A DNA stretch of 64,000 nucleotides from Litoreibacter ponti (GTDB lineage: Bacteria; Pseudomonadota; Alphaproteobacteria; Rhodobacterales; Rhodobacteraceae), in the NCBI RefSeq assembly GCF_003054285.1, contig NZ_QBKS01000001.1:62001-126000 (forward strand), given 5' to 3'. Made by a program: the position numbers and the translations under genes. The first letter of the stretch is position 1. Each line of letters opens with the position of its first letter. Under the pieces are notes generated by a model. It had not been told where the DNA came from. It searched no databases and worked only from the letters and a program-made list of their open reading frames with translations. This document shows, one piece after another, positions 1 to 7,724 of this stretch.

Positions 1-2
1 TC

Positions 3-1010
3 TGGTTTTTCCTGCCCACCGGGCTTGCGATGCTGCTGTTCATCGCGCTTCCGATCATCTCCGTGCTGATCCAGTCGGTTTACGCCCCCCACGAGGCGGT
101 GCTGATCACCGTCGAGAATTCCGGCCCGTTCGGCACAACCACTTCCACCACAATCGACCAGCAGGCGACCGAGGCGCTGCGCGCCGCAGAGCCGCTGGGC
201 CGGTTCGTGGGGCTTCAAATCTATCTCGACCGCGGGCATCTGGCCTTTGGCGAGGTCGCCGAGCTGTGGCGCACCACCGACAGCTGGGGCACCTTCTTCT
301 CGCGCCTTGGCAACCTGCCGTTCTACCGCGCCATGGCCTTCACGCTGACCTACACGTTCACCGCCACGCCGCTGCTGATCGTCTTCGGCTTCATCATCGC
401 GCTGGCGGTCAATTCGCTGCATCGCCACCTCAAGGGACTGGTGATCTTCTTCTCCCTGCTGCCGATGATCGTGACGCCGATCATTGGCTCGCTGATCCTG
501 TTCTGGATGATCGACAGTCGCGGGGTGATTGGCTCGCTGATCCAGTATCTTGCCGATGATCCGAACCTCAGCCTCAAGGCGTCCACCCCGCTGGTCTGGA
601 TATCGATTATTGTCTACGGCATCTGGCATTCCGCGCCCTTTGCCTTCGTGGTGTTCTACGCAGGCCTGCAGACGTTGCCCCAGGACACGCTCGAGAGCGC
701 ACAAATCGACGGGGCCACCCGCTGGCAGCAAATCCGCTACGTGGTGATCCCGCATCTGATCCCGCTCGTGACCTTCGTGGCGTTGATCAAGCTGATGGAC
801 AACTTCCGCGTCTTCGAGGAAATCGTGGGCTTCAACGCCGAGGCCCACGCGACCTCGCTCAGTTGGATCATCTACAATGATCTCGGTGGCGAGACGCGGC
901 TGCTCTCTTCGGCCTCCGCCACCTCCGTGCTGACGATCATCGGCGTCGCCATCCTGCTCTCGCCGGTGCTGATCCGCACCTGGCGCGACTTCAACGCAAA
1001 GACCCACTGA
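3..1010 (+). CDS. Sugar ABC transporter permease, MalF-like (5' end cut off by window)
   Basis: Inner-membrane permease of a carbohydrate ABC importer. The frame is open to the window edge (the codons before the first ATG at 30 read WFFLPTGLA and look like the rest of a first membrane segment), so the true start lies upstream. A large periplasmic loop follows the first helix. The later part carries the binding-protein-dependent transport signature, with the EAA-loop region around ESAQIDGATRWQQIRYVVIP that contacts the ATPase. It is followed after one base by a second permease and then the ATPase, the usual malF-malG-malK order. The substrate cannot be told from the sequence; the substrate-binding protein should lie upstream of the window. 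Confidence 0.88.
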   Translation, partial: WFFLPTGLAMLLFIALPIISVLIQSVYAPHEAVLITVENSGPFGTTTSTTIDQQATEALRAAEPLGRFVGLQIYLDRGHLAFGEVAELWRTTDSWGTFFSRLGNLPFYRAMAFTLTYTFTATPLLIVFGFIIALAVNSLHRHLKGLVIFFSLLPMIVTPIIGSLILFWMIDSRGVIGSLIQYLADDPNLSLKASTPLVWISIIVYGIWHSAPFAFVVFYAGLQTLPQDTLESAQIDGATRWQQIRYVVIPHLIPLVTFVALIKLMDNFRVFEEIVGFNAEAHATSLSWIIYNDLGGETRLLSSASATSVLTIIGVAILLSPVLIRTWRDFNAKTH

Positions 1011-1011
1011 T

Positions 1012-1890
1012 ATGTCGCGCGCCCAACGCAAAAGCCCCGCCCTTCGCATCAGCCTGACGCTGTTCCTGGTGATCTGGCTGTTCATGGCGGCCTTCCCGTT
1101 CCTGTGGACGCTGTGGGGGTCGTTCAAGGTCGAGCTCGACTTCTTCTCGATCACCGACTGGACCGACGCGCTGACCGGTCCGCGGACCGAAGCGACCTAT
1201 GGCTCGCCCTTCACCGGCGCGGGCTACGAGGGCGCGTGGATTCAGGAAGAGTTCTGGCGCGCGGCGATCAACACTACGCTGGTTTGCATCTTCGTGGTCT
1301 GCACCTCGCTCACCATCGGCACGCTGGGCGGCTACGCCCTGTCGCGCTCGGGCAACAAATACGTCTTCTGGCTGCTGATCACCGCGCTGATCTTTCGCGC
1401 CATGCCGCCGATCACGCTGGTGGCGGGCTACCTGTTGCCGTTCTTTGAATGGAACCTCTGGGGCCACTTGGCCACCACGGTGATCGTGCTGGTGGCGATC
1501 AACCAGCCATTCACGCTGTGGATGCTGCATTCCTTCTTCACCAAAATTCCCAAGGATCTGGACGAGAGCGCCATGGTCGATGGCTGCACCCGCTTTCAGG
1601 CCTTCCGCCATGTGATCATCCCGGTCATGTGGCCCGGCGTGATCACCACGGGGCTGTTCTCGTTCCTGCTCGCCTATAACGACTTCGCGGTCACCGCGAT
1701 GCTGCTCTCGAAAGAGAACCAGACCATGGTGCCCAAGATCGCAAGCTTCCTTGGCACTACCCAGACCGAGGGCAACGTCATGTTCGCCGTGGCCTCCGTG
1801 GTCTCGGCCACCGCGCCGCTCTTCGTGCTGGTGCTCTTCTTCCAACGTCAAATTGTCTCCGGCCTGACCGCCGGTGCCGTGAAAGGCTGA
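1012..1890 (+). CDS. Sugar ABC transporter permease, MalG-like
   Basis: Second inner-membrane subunit of the carbohydrate importer, 292 residues with about six predicted membrane helices. The EAA loop is visible as DESAMVDGCTRFQAFRHV followed by IIPVMWPG, the coupling-helix motif of MalG/UgpE-type permeases. The ATG lies one base after the upstream permease stop and the ATPase start follows after four bases, so the three genes are one translationally linked operon. The loop between the first two helices (about residues 45-85) is longer than in E. coli MalG and may reflect substrate-specific contact with the binding protein. Confidence 0.9.
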   Translation: MSRAQRKSPALRISLTLFLVIWLFMAAFPFLWTLWGSFKVELDFFSITDWTDALTGPRTEATYGSPFTGAGYEGAWIQEEFWRAAINTTLVCIFVVCTSLTIGTLGGYALSRSGNKYVFWLLITALIFRAMPPITLVAGYLLPFFEWNLWGHLATTVIVLVAINQPFTLWMLHSFFTKIPKDLDESAMVDGCTRFQAFRHVIIPVMWPGVITTGLFSFLLAYNDFAVTAMLLSKENQTMVPKIASFLGTTQTEGNVMFAVASVVSATAPLFVLVLFFQRQIVSGLTAGAVKG

Positions 1891-1894
1891 TCCC

Positions 1895-2938
1895 ATGGCA
1901 GAGATCGTGCTCAAGAATATCAACAAGCGGTGGGGCACCTTCATCGGGGTGAAGGATTTCGACCTGACCATCGCGGATCGCGAGTTTCTGGTGCTGCTCG
2001 GCCCTTCGGGCTGCGGCAAGACCACGACAATGCGCATGATCGCGGGGCTGGAGGACCCCACCGAGGGCGACATACTGATCGACGGAAAACGCGTTAACGA
2101 TATGGAGCCCAAGGACCGTGACATCGCCATGGTGTTCCAAAGCTACGGGCTCTACCCGAATATGAATGTCTACGAGAACATTCGCTTCCCGCTGAAGGTC
2201 CGCAAGGTGCCGGAGGCCGAGCATAAAGAGCGCGTCATGCGCGCCTCCGCCATGGTGGAGCTGGACGAGTTCCTGCACCGCAAGCCCGCCGCTTTGTCCG
2301 GCGGCCAGCGCCAGCGTGTGGCGCTTGCCCGTGCCATCGTGCGCGAGCCGAACGTCTTCCTGATGGACGAGCCGCTGTCGAACCTTGACGCCAAGCTGCG
2401 CGTCTCGACCCGCGCCCAGATCAAGAACCTCAGCCACGAGCTGAAAGTGACCATGATCTACGTGACCCACGACCAGATCGAGGCGATGACCCTGGCCGAC
2501 CGCGTCGTGGTGATGGAGAAGGGGATCGTCCAGCAGGTCGGCACGCCGACCGAGATCTATGACAACCCGGCCAACACGTTCGTGGCCAGCTTCATCGGCA
2601 ACCCGGCGATGAATCTGATCGAGGGCGAGATCAGAGATGGGGTGTTTTCGGCTCCGAATATCACCGTGTCGCGCCTGTCCGCTGCCGATGGAAAAGTGAC
2701 GCTCGGCTTCCGCGCCGAGGATGCCGCCATGACCGATGGCGACGGCGAGGTATCGGCCCCGGTCTACTCGATGGAGCTTCTGGGGGACGCGACCATGGTT
2801 ACCGTCCGATCCGGCTCGTCGCTGATGGCGATCAAGGCAGGCAAGGAGTATCGCTCCGAGATTGGCGCACAAGTGAAGGCGTCTGTGCCGGCTTCGATTT
2901 GCCACCTCTTCGATACGGCTTCCGGCGCGCGGCTCTGA
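1895..2938 (+). CDS. Sugar ABC transporter ATP-binding protein, MalK/UgpC family
   Basis: Cytoplasmic ATPase that powers the two upstream permeases, 347 residues. Walker A is GPSGCGKTT (about residues 36-44), the ABC signature is LSGGQRQRV, Walker B is VFLMDEPLSNLDAKLR and the switch histidine is in VTHDQIEAM. A C-terminal extension of about 110 residues matches the OB-fold (TOBE) regulatory region of the MalK/UgpC group; these ATPases are often shared between sugar systems. It is the last gene of the operon and is followed by a row of strong palindromes that probably ends or stabilises the transcript. Confidence 0.93.
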   Translation: MAEIVLKNINKRWGTFIGVKDFDLTIADREFLVLLGPSGCGKTTTMRMIAGLEDPTEGDILIDGKRVNDMEPKDRDIAMVFQSYGLYPNMNVYENIRFPLKVRKVPEAEHKERVMRASAMVELDEFLHRKPAALSGGQRQRVALARAIVREPNVFLMDEPLSNLDAKLRVSTRAQIKNLSHELKVTMIYVTHDQIEAMTLADRVVVMEKGIVQQVGTPTEIYDNPANTFVASFIGNPAMNLIEGEIRDGVFSAPNITVSRLSAADGKVTLGFRAEDAAMTDGDGEVSAPVYSMELLGDATMVTVRSGSSLMAIKAGKEYRSEIGAQVKASVPASICHLFDTASGARL

Positions 2939-2945
2939 GCGGGGG

Positions 2946-3041
2946 AAAGCCGCGTCGACGCGGCTTTTGGAAACCGTCTTGCAAGACGGTTTCAGACGCG
3001 AATTCGAATTCGCGTCAGGGAAGGCCGTTCGCACGGCCTTC
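2946..3041. repeat. Four consecutive palindromes / hairpins downstream of ABC operon
   Basis: Four inverted repeats follow each other almost without spacing: 2946-2967 (perfect 22-base palindrome, arm AAAGCCGCGTC), 2970-2993 (perfect 24-base palindrome, arm GAAACCGTCTTG), 2995-3016 (perfect 22-base palindrome, arm GACGCGAATTC) and 3020-3041 (9-bp stem GAAGGCCGT with a TCGC loop). The four arms differ from each other, so this is not a simple tandem repeat. There is no long T run as in a classical intrinsic terminator. Likely roles are transcript end protection or bidirectional termination between the convergent ATPase and dehydrogenase genes. Confidence 0.85.
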
Positions 3042-3079
3042 TGCCCCGCCTTGAGTGACGGCGTTAACATTTGCCGTGC

Positions 3080-3123
3080 CCGACAAAAGTCCGACTAAAA
3101 GCCGACAGATGTCCGACAGCGTT
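3080..3123. repeat. Four helix-phased 11-bp direct repeats (CCGAC core)
   Basis: Four units with exact 11-base spacing start at 3080, 3091, 3102 and 3113. Each begins with CCGAC; the following six bases vary but are A-rich (AAAAGT, TAAAAG, AGATGT, AGCGTT). The 11-bp period puts each core on nearly the same face of the helix, as expected for a protein-binding array. It sits in the convergent intergenic space, 140 bases after the ATPase stop and just before the 3' end of the minus-strand dehydrogenase. No function is known to me. Confidence 0.7.
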
Positions 3124-3146
3124 TTTGGGGCTCTCGCAGAGGGCCG

Positions 3147-4040
3147 TTAACCCTTTTTCACACCATTTGCCCGCGCCACGAAGTCCACCAGATGCGGCAC
3201 GTAATCTTCCGGCCCATCCCCCCCGGTGTTGACCGCCAAGGCGTAGGAATTCTTGATCGCAGCCCCCATCGGATTGGCGGCACCAGCCGTGTCCGCCATC
3301 GAGGCGAGATAACGCATGTCCTTGTAAGCATTGGTTAAAGTAAACTTATGCGCGTTTTTATTCCCCTCGACGGCGTAGCCCATGAAGGTCTGATAGAACC
3401 CGCAATCCATCCGCGATCCACGGATCACGCTGTCAAACTGCTCGGTGGTGATGCCGGACTTCTCTGCCACCGCCAGCGCCTCCGCATAGAGCGCGCCGTA
3501 TCCCATGGCCAAAAAGTTGTTCAATAACTTCATCTTATGCCCCGCACCCGACGGCCCAAGATGCACTATGTCCTTGGCCCAGGCCTGCAAAATCGGCCTG
3601 ATCCGCGCGAAGACCTCCGCCGACGCCCCCACCATGGTCGCCAACTGTCCCGACTCCGCTTGAACCGGCGTGCCGCCCAAGGGCGCGTCAGTCATGTGAA
3701 ACCCTGCATCTTCAAGGCTTTGCGCCAGTTTCTCCGTCGATCCGGGGTCGGAGGTGGAGCAGTCGACAATCACCGATCCCGCCTGCATATGCGGCATCAT
3801 TTCGGCCACGATCGCCTCGACCTGCGGGCTGCCGGGGGCGCAGATGTGAATGACCGTCGAGCTGCGCGCGATGTCGGCCAAGGTGCCCACTTCCGACGCT
3901 CCCAGCGAAACAAGGTCTTCGACCGGCGCGCGGTTGCGGTGCGCAATCACGCTAACCTCATGGCCTGCTTGCAAAATATTCTTGGCCATGCCGTGGCCCA
4001 TCAGGCCCACTCCGACAAATCCGACGCGCTCTTTGGTCAT
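3147..4040 (-). CDS. NAD(P)-dependent beta-hydroxyacid dehydrogenase (3-hydroxyisobutyrate dehydrogenase family)
   Basis: Cytoplasmic oxidoreductase of the 3-hydroxyisobutyrate / tartronate-semialdehyde reductase family, 297 residues from the chosen start. An N-terminal Rossmann fold shows GFVGVGLMGHGMAKN, followed by DCSTSDPGS and the helix with GAGHKMKLLNN, which holds the catalytic lysine. An upstream in-frame start would add 14 residues, but the ATG at 4040 begins the usual MTKERVGFVG and is preceded by GGGAG. It is divergent from the SDR gene at 4104 and both may serve the sugar imported by the first operon. The exact substrate is not readable. Confidence 0.88.
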   Translation of the reverse strand: MTKERVGFVGVGLMGHGMAKNILQAGHEVSVIAHRNRAPVEDLVSLGASEVGTLADIARSSTVIHICAPGSPQVEAIVAEMMPHMQAGSVIVDCSTSDPGSTEKLAQSLEDAGFHMTDAPLGGTPVQAESGQLATMVGASAEVFARIRPILQAWAKDIVHLGPSGAGHKMKLLNNFLAMGYGALYAEALAVAEKSGITTEQFDSVIRGSRMDCGFYQTFMGYAVEGNKNAHKFTLTNAYKDMRYLASMADTAGAANPMGAAIKNSYALAVNTGGDGPEDYVPHLVDFVARANGVKKG

Positions 4041-4103
4041 TGCATTTCTCCCTTTCGCGGCGGAGTGTGACCCCGCCTGCACCCAGATGACAAGGAGAAA
4101 GCC

Positions 4104-4853
4104 ATGCCCGAATTCGCGACCTATCCCAGTTTGAAGGACAAGCGCGTACTGATCACCGGCGGCGCATCGGGCATCGGCGCGTTAACCGTTGAAGCCTTCG
4201 CGGAGCAGGGCGCAAAGGTTGCCTTTCTGGATCGCGACGCGGATGCGACTGCTGCCTTGGCCAAGGCGACGGGGGCGGCTTATCGGCTATGTGACCTGCG
4301 CGATATCGACGCGACCCAGACCGCGATTTCCGAGCTATCCCAAAAGCTTGGCAGTTTCGAGGTACTGGTCAACAACGCGGCCCGTGACGACCGCCACGAC
4401 TGGCGGGAGGTGACGCCGGACTATTGGGACGAGCGGATGGACACCAATTTGCGGCACATGTTTTTCGCGATGCAGGCCGTCGCGCCGGGTATGATCGAGG
4501 CAGGCGGAGGCAGTATCATTAACCTTGGGTCCAACTCCTGGTGGGAGGCCGTCGGCAACTTCCCCGCCTACGCCACCGCGAAAGCTGCGGTCCATGGCCT
4601 GACCCGCACCATGGCGCGCGATCTGGGCGGACACCGCATCCGCGTGAACACAGTCGTGCCGGGTTGGATCATGACCGAGCGTCAGAAAGAGCTGTGGGTG
4701 ACCCCGGAAGCCATTGAGAATCATCGAAATAACCAATGCCTGCCCGATCTGATCGAGCCGGTTTATGTCGCGCGAATGGTGTTGTTTCTGGCGTCCGACG
4801 ATGCCGCGATGTGCACCGCGAGCAACTACATGGTCGAGGCGGGCTCGATCTAG
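4104..4853 (+). CDS. SDR-family oxidoreductase (sugar dehydrogenase-like)
   Basis: Short-chain dehydrogenase of 249 residues. The cofactor site is TGGASGIG (residues 18-25), the structural NNAA motif is present (VNNAARDD), and the catalytic Ser and Tyr-x-x-x-Lys are seen in GSNSWW and YATAK (about 155-159). The tail NYMVEAGSI follows the family pattern. SDRs beside sugar ABC operons often oxidise aldoses such as xylose or galactose, so a sugar 1-dehydrogenase is a reasonable guess. The start follows a clear AAGGAG. Its stop overlaps the stop of the convergent small membrane protein gene at CTAG. Confidence 0.88.
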   Translation: MPEFATYPSLKDKRVLITGGASGIGALTVEAFAEQGAKVAFLDRDADATAALAKATGAAYRLCDLRDIDATQTAISELSQKLGSFEVLVNNAARDDRHDWREVTPDYWDERMDTNLRHMFFAMQAVAPGMIEAGGGSIINLGSNSWWEAVGNFPAYATAKAAVHGLTRTMARDLGGHRIRVNTVVPGWIMTERQKELWVTPEAIENHRNNQCLPDLIEPVYVARMVLFLASDDAAMCTASNYMVEAGSI

Positions 4854-5065
4854 CGCAGGATGATCCCAATTACGACCATCATCAGCCCCACGGAGGCGAG
4901 CAATAACGCGCCGAGGTTGGCGCCCATGGTCGATTGAAGCACCGCATGCAGCTCTTCGTCACTCAGGCCCTGCTTTTTGGCCCTCGCGACTTTGACGATG
5001 CACCATCCAAGGCCCAGTAGACCCATGACGGTGATGATCGTTCCAAGCGGGATGAGATTGGCCAT
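4850..5065 (-). CDS. Small two-helix membrane protein
   Basis: A 71-residue protein with an N-terminal membrane helix (ITVMGLLGLGWCIVKVA), a short charged cytoplasmic loop containing KKQGLSDEELHAVLQ, and a second helix (GALLLASVGLMMVVIGIILR). The ATG at 5065 follows AGGAG at a normal distance; the long upstream extension of this frame has no support. Its stop overlaps the convergent SDR stop. I do not recognise a function. It resembles the small integral membrane proteins common in Rhodobacteraceae genomes. Confidence 0.72.
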   Translation of the reverse strand: MANLIPLGTIITVMGLLGLGWCIVKVARAKKQGLSDEELHAVLQSTMGANLGALLLASVGLMMVVIGIILR

Positions 5066-5200
5066 GTTGCGCTCCTGTCGTGCTGCGCTTCGCCTAGCGC
5101 AGCGGCAGCGCGCGCGCAACCGAAAGGCTCTTGAAGCGCGGGCAGGGGCCTTGTATCCGAAGGACCTTCTGCCTCGTTTTTCTTTTAAGGAGCCGCGCCC

Positions 5201-5461
5201 ATGTCCGACACTTCCGACGTTGATAGCACTTACCGTGTCACAGCAGATGAGCTGCGCCAGTTTGTCGAGCGGTACGAGCGTCTTGAGCAGGAAAAGAAGG
5301 ATATCGCCGACCAGCAGAAAGAAGTGATGGCAGAAGCCAAGGGCCGCGGCTACGACACCAAGGTTCTGCGTAAGGTGATGGCGTTGCGGCGTCGCGATCC
5401 GCAAGAAATCTCGGAAGAAGAAGCGGTGCTGGAGCTTTACAAAGAAGCGCTCGGGATGTGA
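5201..5461 (+). CDS. gapR: GapR-family DNA-binding protein (DUF2312)
   Basis: An 86-residue, highly charged protein almost entirely of the DUF2312 family. It has an N-terminal helix LRQFVERYERLEQEKKDI, a coiled-coil-like continuation through QQKEVMAEAKGRGYD, and the conserved KVLRKVMALRRRD segment. In Caulobacter, GapR is a nucleoid protein that binds overtwisted, AT-rich DNA ahead of replication and transcription forks and assists topoisomerases. A strong AAGGAG lies upstream of the ATG. It is convergent with the next gene, separated by four bases. The family is widespread in alphaproteobacteria, and paralogues are common, so the symbol rests on family membership. Confidence 0.88.
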   Translation: MSDTSDVDSTYRVTADELRQFVERYERLEQEKKDIADQQKEVMAEAKGRGYDTKVLRKVMALRRRDPQEISEEEAVLELYKEALGM

Positions 5462-5465
5462 TCCG

Positions 5466-6338
5466 TCAGGGCGTCACAAATGTGACGCCGGGCATACGCT
5501 CCAATTCCTCGAGATCGCGTTCGTAGAGCTCGGTCATCTGCGCCACGTAGCTTTCGGTCCAGCCGGGCAGATCGATCTCCTGCTCCATGTTCTCGGCCCC
5601 GAACTTGTCGAGGAACGCCGCAATGATCCGCTGCCTTTGGCTTTCCGATTTCGGGGGATGGGAGGCCAGATAGGCTTGCAGCCGGTTCAGCCCGCCACGT
5701 CCCATGATCGTACCCAGAAACTCATTCACGCCCTCGTAGACAAAGCCATCCGCCGGTCGCGCAATCTGGTCGAGCACGCGCGGCCAGATCATCGGGGTGT
5801 CTTCGTTGCACCACACGTCGATGGGGGCATCGGGAACAGACTGGCGGATCCTGCTGATCATTTCCGACCAGCGCACGGCCATCGGGTCGACCCCGCTTAG
5901 AAACAGCTCGAAATTGGGCTCCTGCGCCCGCTCGAAGATCGCAGGAATGAAGGTTGCGGGATCGCGCAGCCCGATGCAGATGCGCAAATCCTGACGTGAG
6001 AACAAGTTGCGCAGCCGCGCGGCCTTGAGCCCGGCCATCGGGTAAAGCACCCCGTCGCCCAGCACCCGGCCCGCGACACATAGGAAGCTTTCATGGCTCA
6101 GGATCACCCGTTCGGCATTGTCCTCATCCATGATGAGATCAAGCAGCGTCTCCTGCGTCTCGAGAGGGGCAACATCGCCGATGAGCGCCTGCATGGTTTC
6201 TCTGATCGCCGGCCGATACCGGGAGGGCTCAGGCACGACGATCCCCTGCCGCGCCAACGCGTCACGGTTTTTGTAGAAGCATTTCAGAAGGTTGTCTTCA
6301 TCCGTGCTGTGCGCGCCGATATGTAGAACGATTTCCAT
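5466..6338 (-). CDS. Conserved hypothetical protein, sulfotransferase-like fold possible
   Basis: A 290-residue soluble protein with no signal peptide. The N-terminus EIVLHIGAHSTDEDNLLKCF looks like the degenerate P-loop start of the sulfotransferase-like proteins of Rhodobacteraceae (usual form HIGxHKTGTT), but here the Gly-Thr residues that bind PAPS are absent, so it may not be a functional sulfotransferase. Other features are LSHESFLC near residue 82, CIGLRDPATFIPAIFE near 125 and an acidic C-terminus. It is monocistronic. I do not assign a function. Confidence 0.75.
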   Translation of the reverse strand: MEIVLHIGAHSTDEDNLLKCFYKNRDALARQGIVVPEPSRYRPAIRETMQALIGDVAPLETQETLLDLIMDEDNAERVILSHESFLCVAGRVLGDGVLYPMAGLKAARLRNLFSRQDLRICIGLRDPATFIPAIFERAQEPNFELFLSGVDPMAVRWSEMISRIRQSVPDAPIDVWCNEDTPMIWPRVLDQIARPADGFVYEGVNEFLGTIMGRGGLNRLQAYLASHPPKSESQRQRIIAAFLDKFGAENMEQEIDLPGWTESYVAQMTELYERDLEELERMPGVTFVTP

Positions 6339-6458
6339 TCAGGTCGGGGAACTCTGCAACTTGATCCGTTTGGGACTGTTTAACCGCTCGAGGGTGGCAG
6401 GACCAATGCGAATTGCTGCAGCTCTCAACAGGTCGTGCGCACTGTGGCATTTGCAGCC

Positions 6459-6486
6459 TTGCGTCCCGCGCCCTCGCCGCATTATA
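6459..6486 (+). promoter_or_regulatory. Candidate promoter of tRNA-Thr
   Basis: TTGCGT at 6459-6464 and ATTATA at 6481-6486 are separated by 16 bases and lie 12 bases before the first tRNA base. This is a good sigma-70-type arrangement for a stable RNA gene. It is read from sequence only. Confidence 0.5.
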
Positions 6487-6498
6487 CAGCGGTCGAAT

Positions 6499-6574
6499 GC
6501 CCCTATAGCTCAGCTGGTAGAGCAACTGATTTGTAATCAGTAGGTCCGCGGTTCGAGTCCGTGTGGGGGCACCA
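6499..6574 (+). tRNA. tRNA-Thr (anticodon TGT)
   Basis: A complete 76-base cloverleaf with the CCA end encoded. The acceptor arm is GCCCCTA pairing with TGGGGGC and the D arm contains AGCTCAGCTGGTAGAGC. The anticodon stem is CTGAT/ATCAG around the loop TTGTAAT, giving anticodon TGT (reads ACA, threonine). The T arm contains GGTTCGAGTCC. It stands alone, and two decayed tyrosine-integrase fragments follow on the same strand. tRNA 3' ends are classic attachment sites, so this was probably once occupied by an integrative element. I found no direct repeat of its 3' end downstream. Confidence 0.97.
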
Positions 6575-6732
6575 TTTCACCGTCCAGATTTAATCGAAAA
6601 CGTCCGGTAATCTTTGTTTATCAGGGCCTTATCGAGGTCAGTTGTCCAGCGCTATTTTGTGACGTTCAGCAGCGCACCCCCAGATTGGGGGTACGATGAA
6701 AACCGAAAAAACTGCGTAGCCCCAATTATGCC

Positions 6733-6939
6733 CGTTACCGGATTGATAGCAAAGAGCGCCCGTTGGTGATCGGGGATTATCCAGCGGTGACGCTGGCCAA
6801 AGCGCGACAAGCCCGAGACATCACTTAGGCGCTCTTGGCGGATGGGCAGGACCCAAGCGAAGCGACACAAGAAGAAAGACGCATGCGCATTAAGGCCAAA
6901 GGCCAAACGTTCGAGAAGGTTGGCGCGTCATGCATTTTC
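6733..6939 (+). pseudogene. Integrase relic, N-terminal (DUF4102 / P4-type) piece
   Basis: In one frame the text RYRIDSKERPLVIGDYPAVT, then LAKARQARDIT, a TAG stop, and ALLADGQDPSEATQEERR can be read. This is the DUF4102 DNA-binding region of P4-type tyrosine integrases (usual form ALGxYPxVSLAxARxxRxxARxLLAxGxDP). The first about 60 residues of such an integrase are missing, and the internal stop near 6826 shows decay. It starts about 160 bases downstream of tRNA-Thr, the normal place for such an integrase. Confidence 0.8.
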
Positions 6940-7110
6940 TACAGGCCTGAGGTCACGGACATTGATCGCTCCAATAAAGCTCCCTTTGCATTTCCGATGC
7001 TGACGGGCGCGCGGGGCGGGGCGGTGGCGTCCGTGGGTCTGTAACACATTAACTTGTTCGAAGAATGCGTTTATCAGGACGCGCGGGAGGTTAATACTTA
7101 GGCCTCTAAG

Positions 7111-7530
7111 TCGATCACCACATATTTCCTGCCGATCGATACTGACGATCTGACTTGCCTCAAAGCTTGGGTCATGTACCTCAAAGAGGTCGCGCGGTGT
7201 TGCCCCGACGATCCACTGTTTCCACCGCTCAAGATTAAGCCCGTCGAGGGAGAGTTCCAAGTTGTTGGGTTTGAACGCCACATCTATAAAAACGCCATCC
7301 GCGCTGTGATCAAAGAGGCTTCCTGGCGCGCCGATTTACCGCCATTCATCCCTCACGCTTTCCGCAAGACCGTGGTGAAGTGTGCGGATACCGCGTACCC
7401 GACAGGCGAGGCGTTCTAGGCCTTCTCGCAAAACATCGCACATTCGAGCGAGGTCACGACAATTAGCCATTATTGCCCAGTGTCGATTGAAAGGCAGGGC
7501 GAGTTGATTAAGCCGCCACCCAAAGCTTGA
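7111..7530 (+). pseudogene. Tyrosine-recombinase relic, catalytic domain
   Basis: A frame from about 7111 reads ITTYFLPIDTDDL, then DDPLFPPLKI, PHAFRKTVV (the R of the catalytic HxLR box is present as HAFRK), a TAG stop at 7417-7419, then FSQNIAHSSEVTTISHYCPV (the Gly-His box and the nucleophile tyrosine region), ending in TGA at 7528. The internal stop replaces what is usually a tryptophan before SQN. The subfamily appears different from that of the 6733 piece, so the two fragments may come from two elements that used the same tRNA. Between 7531 and 7724 I see no gene. Confidence 0.78.
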
Positions 7531-7724
7531 TTGCGATGGTTCTCATCCGCCACAAATCTTACCCTTAGTGACCTGAGCACACAAATGAGGGAGGGTCTTG
7601 TTGCCCGGTCGGACCTAGAGCTTTAGATTTTCTTGAGCGGATGGGCCAGACCAAGGCCTGAGAGGGCGTTGCCCAAGAGCAGAGCTTGTGCGGCCAAGTG
7701 ACCGGGCAGGGGCCGCCGGTTCGA

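Noticed and set aside
991..3070. Minus-strand open frames of 379 and 430 residues opposite the ABC permease and ATPase genes
   Set aside because: Antisense shadows of well-conserved ABC genes; composition typical of the complementary frame in high-GC DNA.
5466..6338. Functional sulfotransferase
   Set aside because: The P-loop-like start lacks the Gly-Thr residues needed for PAPS binding, so the protein is left as unknown.
6499..7724. Attachment-site direct repeats flanking an intact element at tRNA-Thr
   Set aside because: No second copy of the tRNA 3' end was found downstream and both integrases are broken, so no intact element is called.
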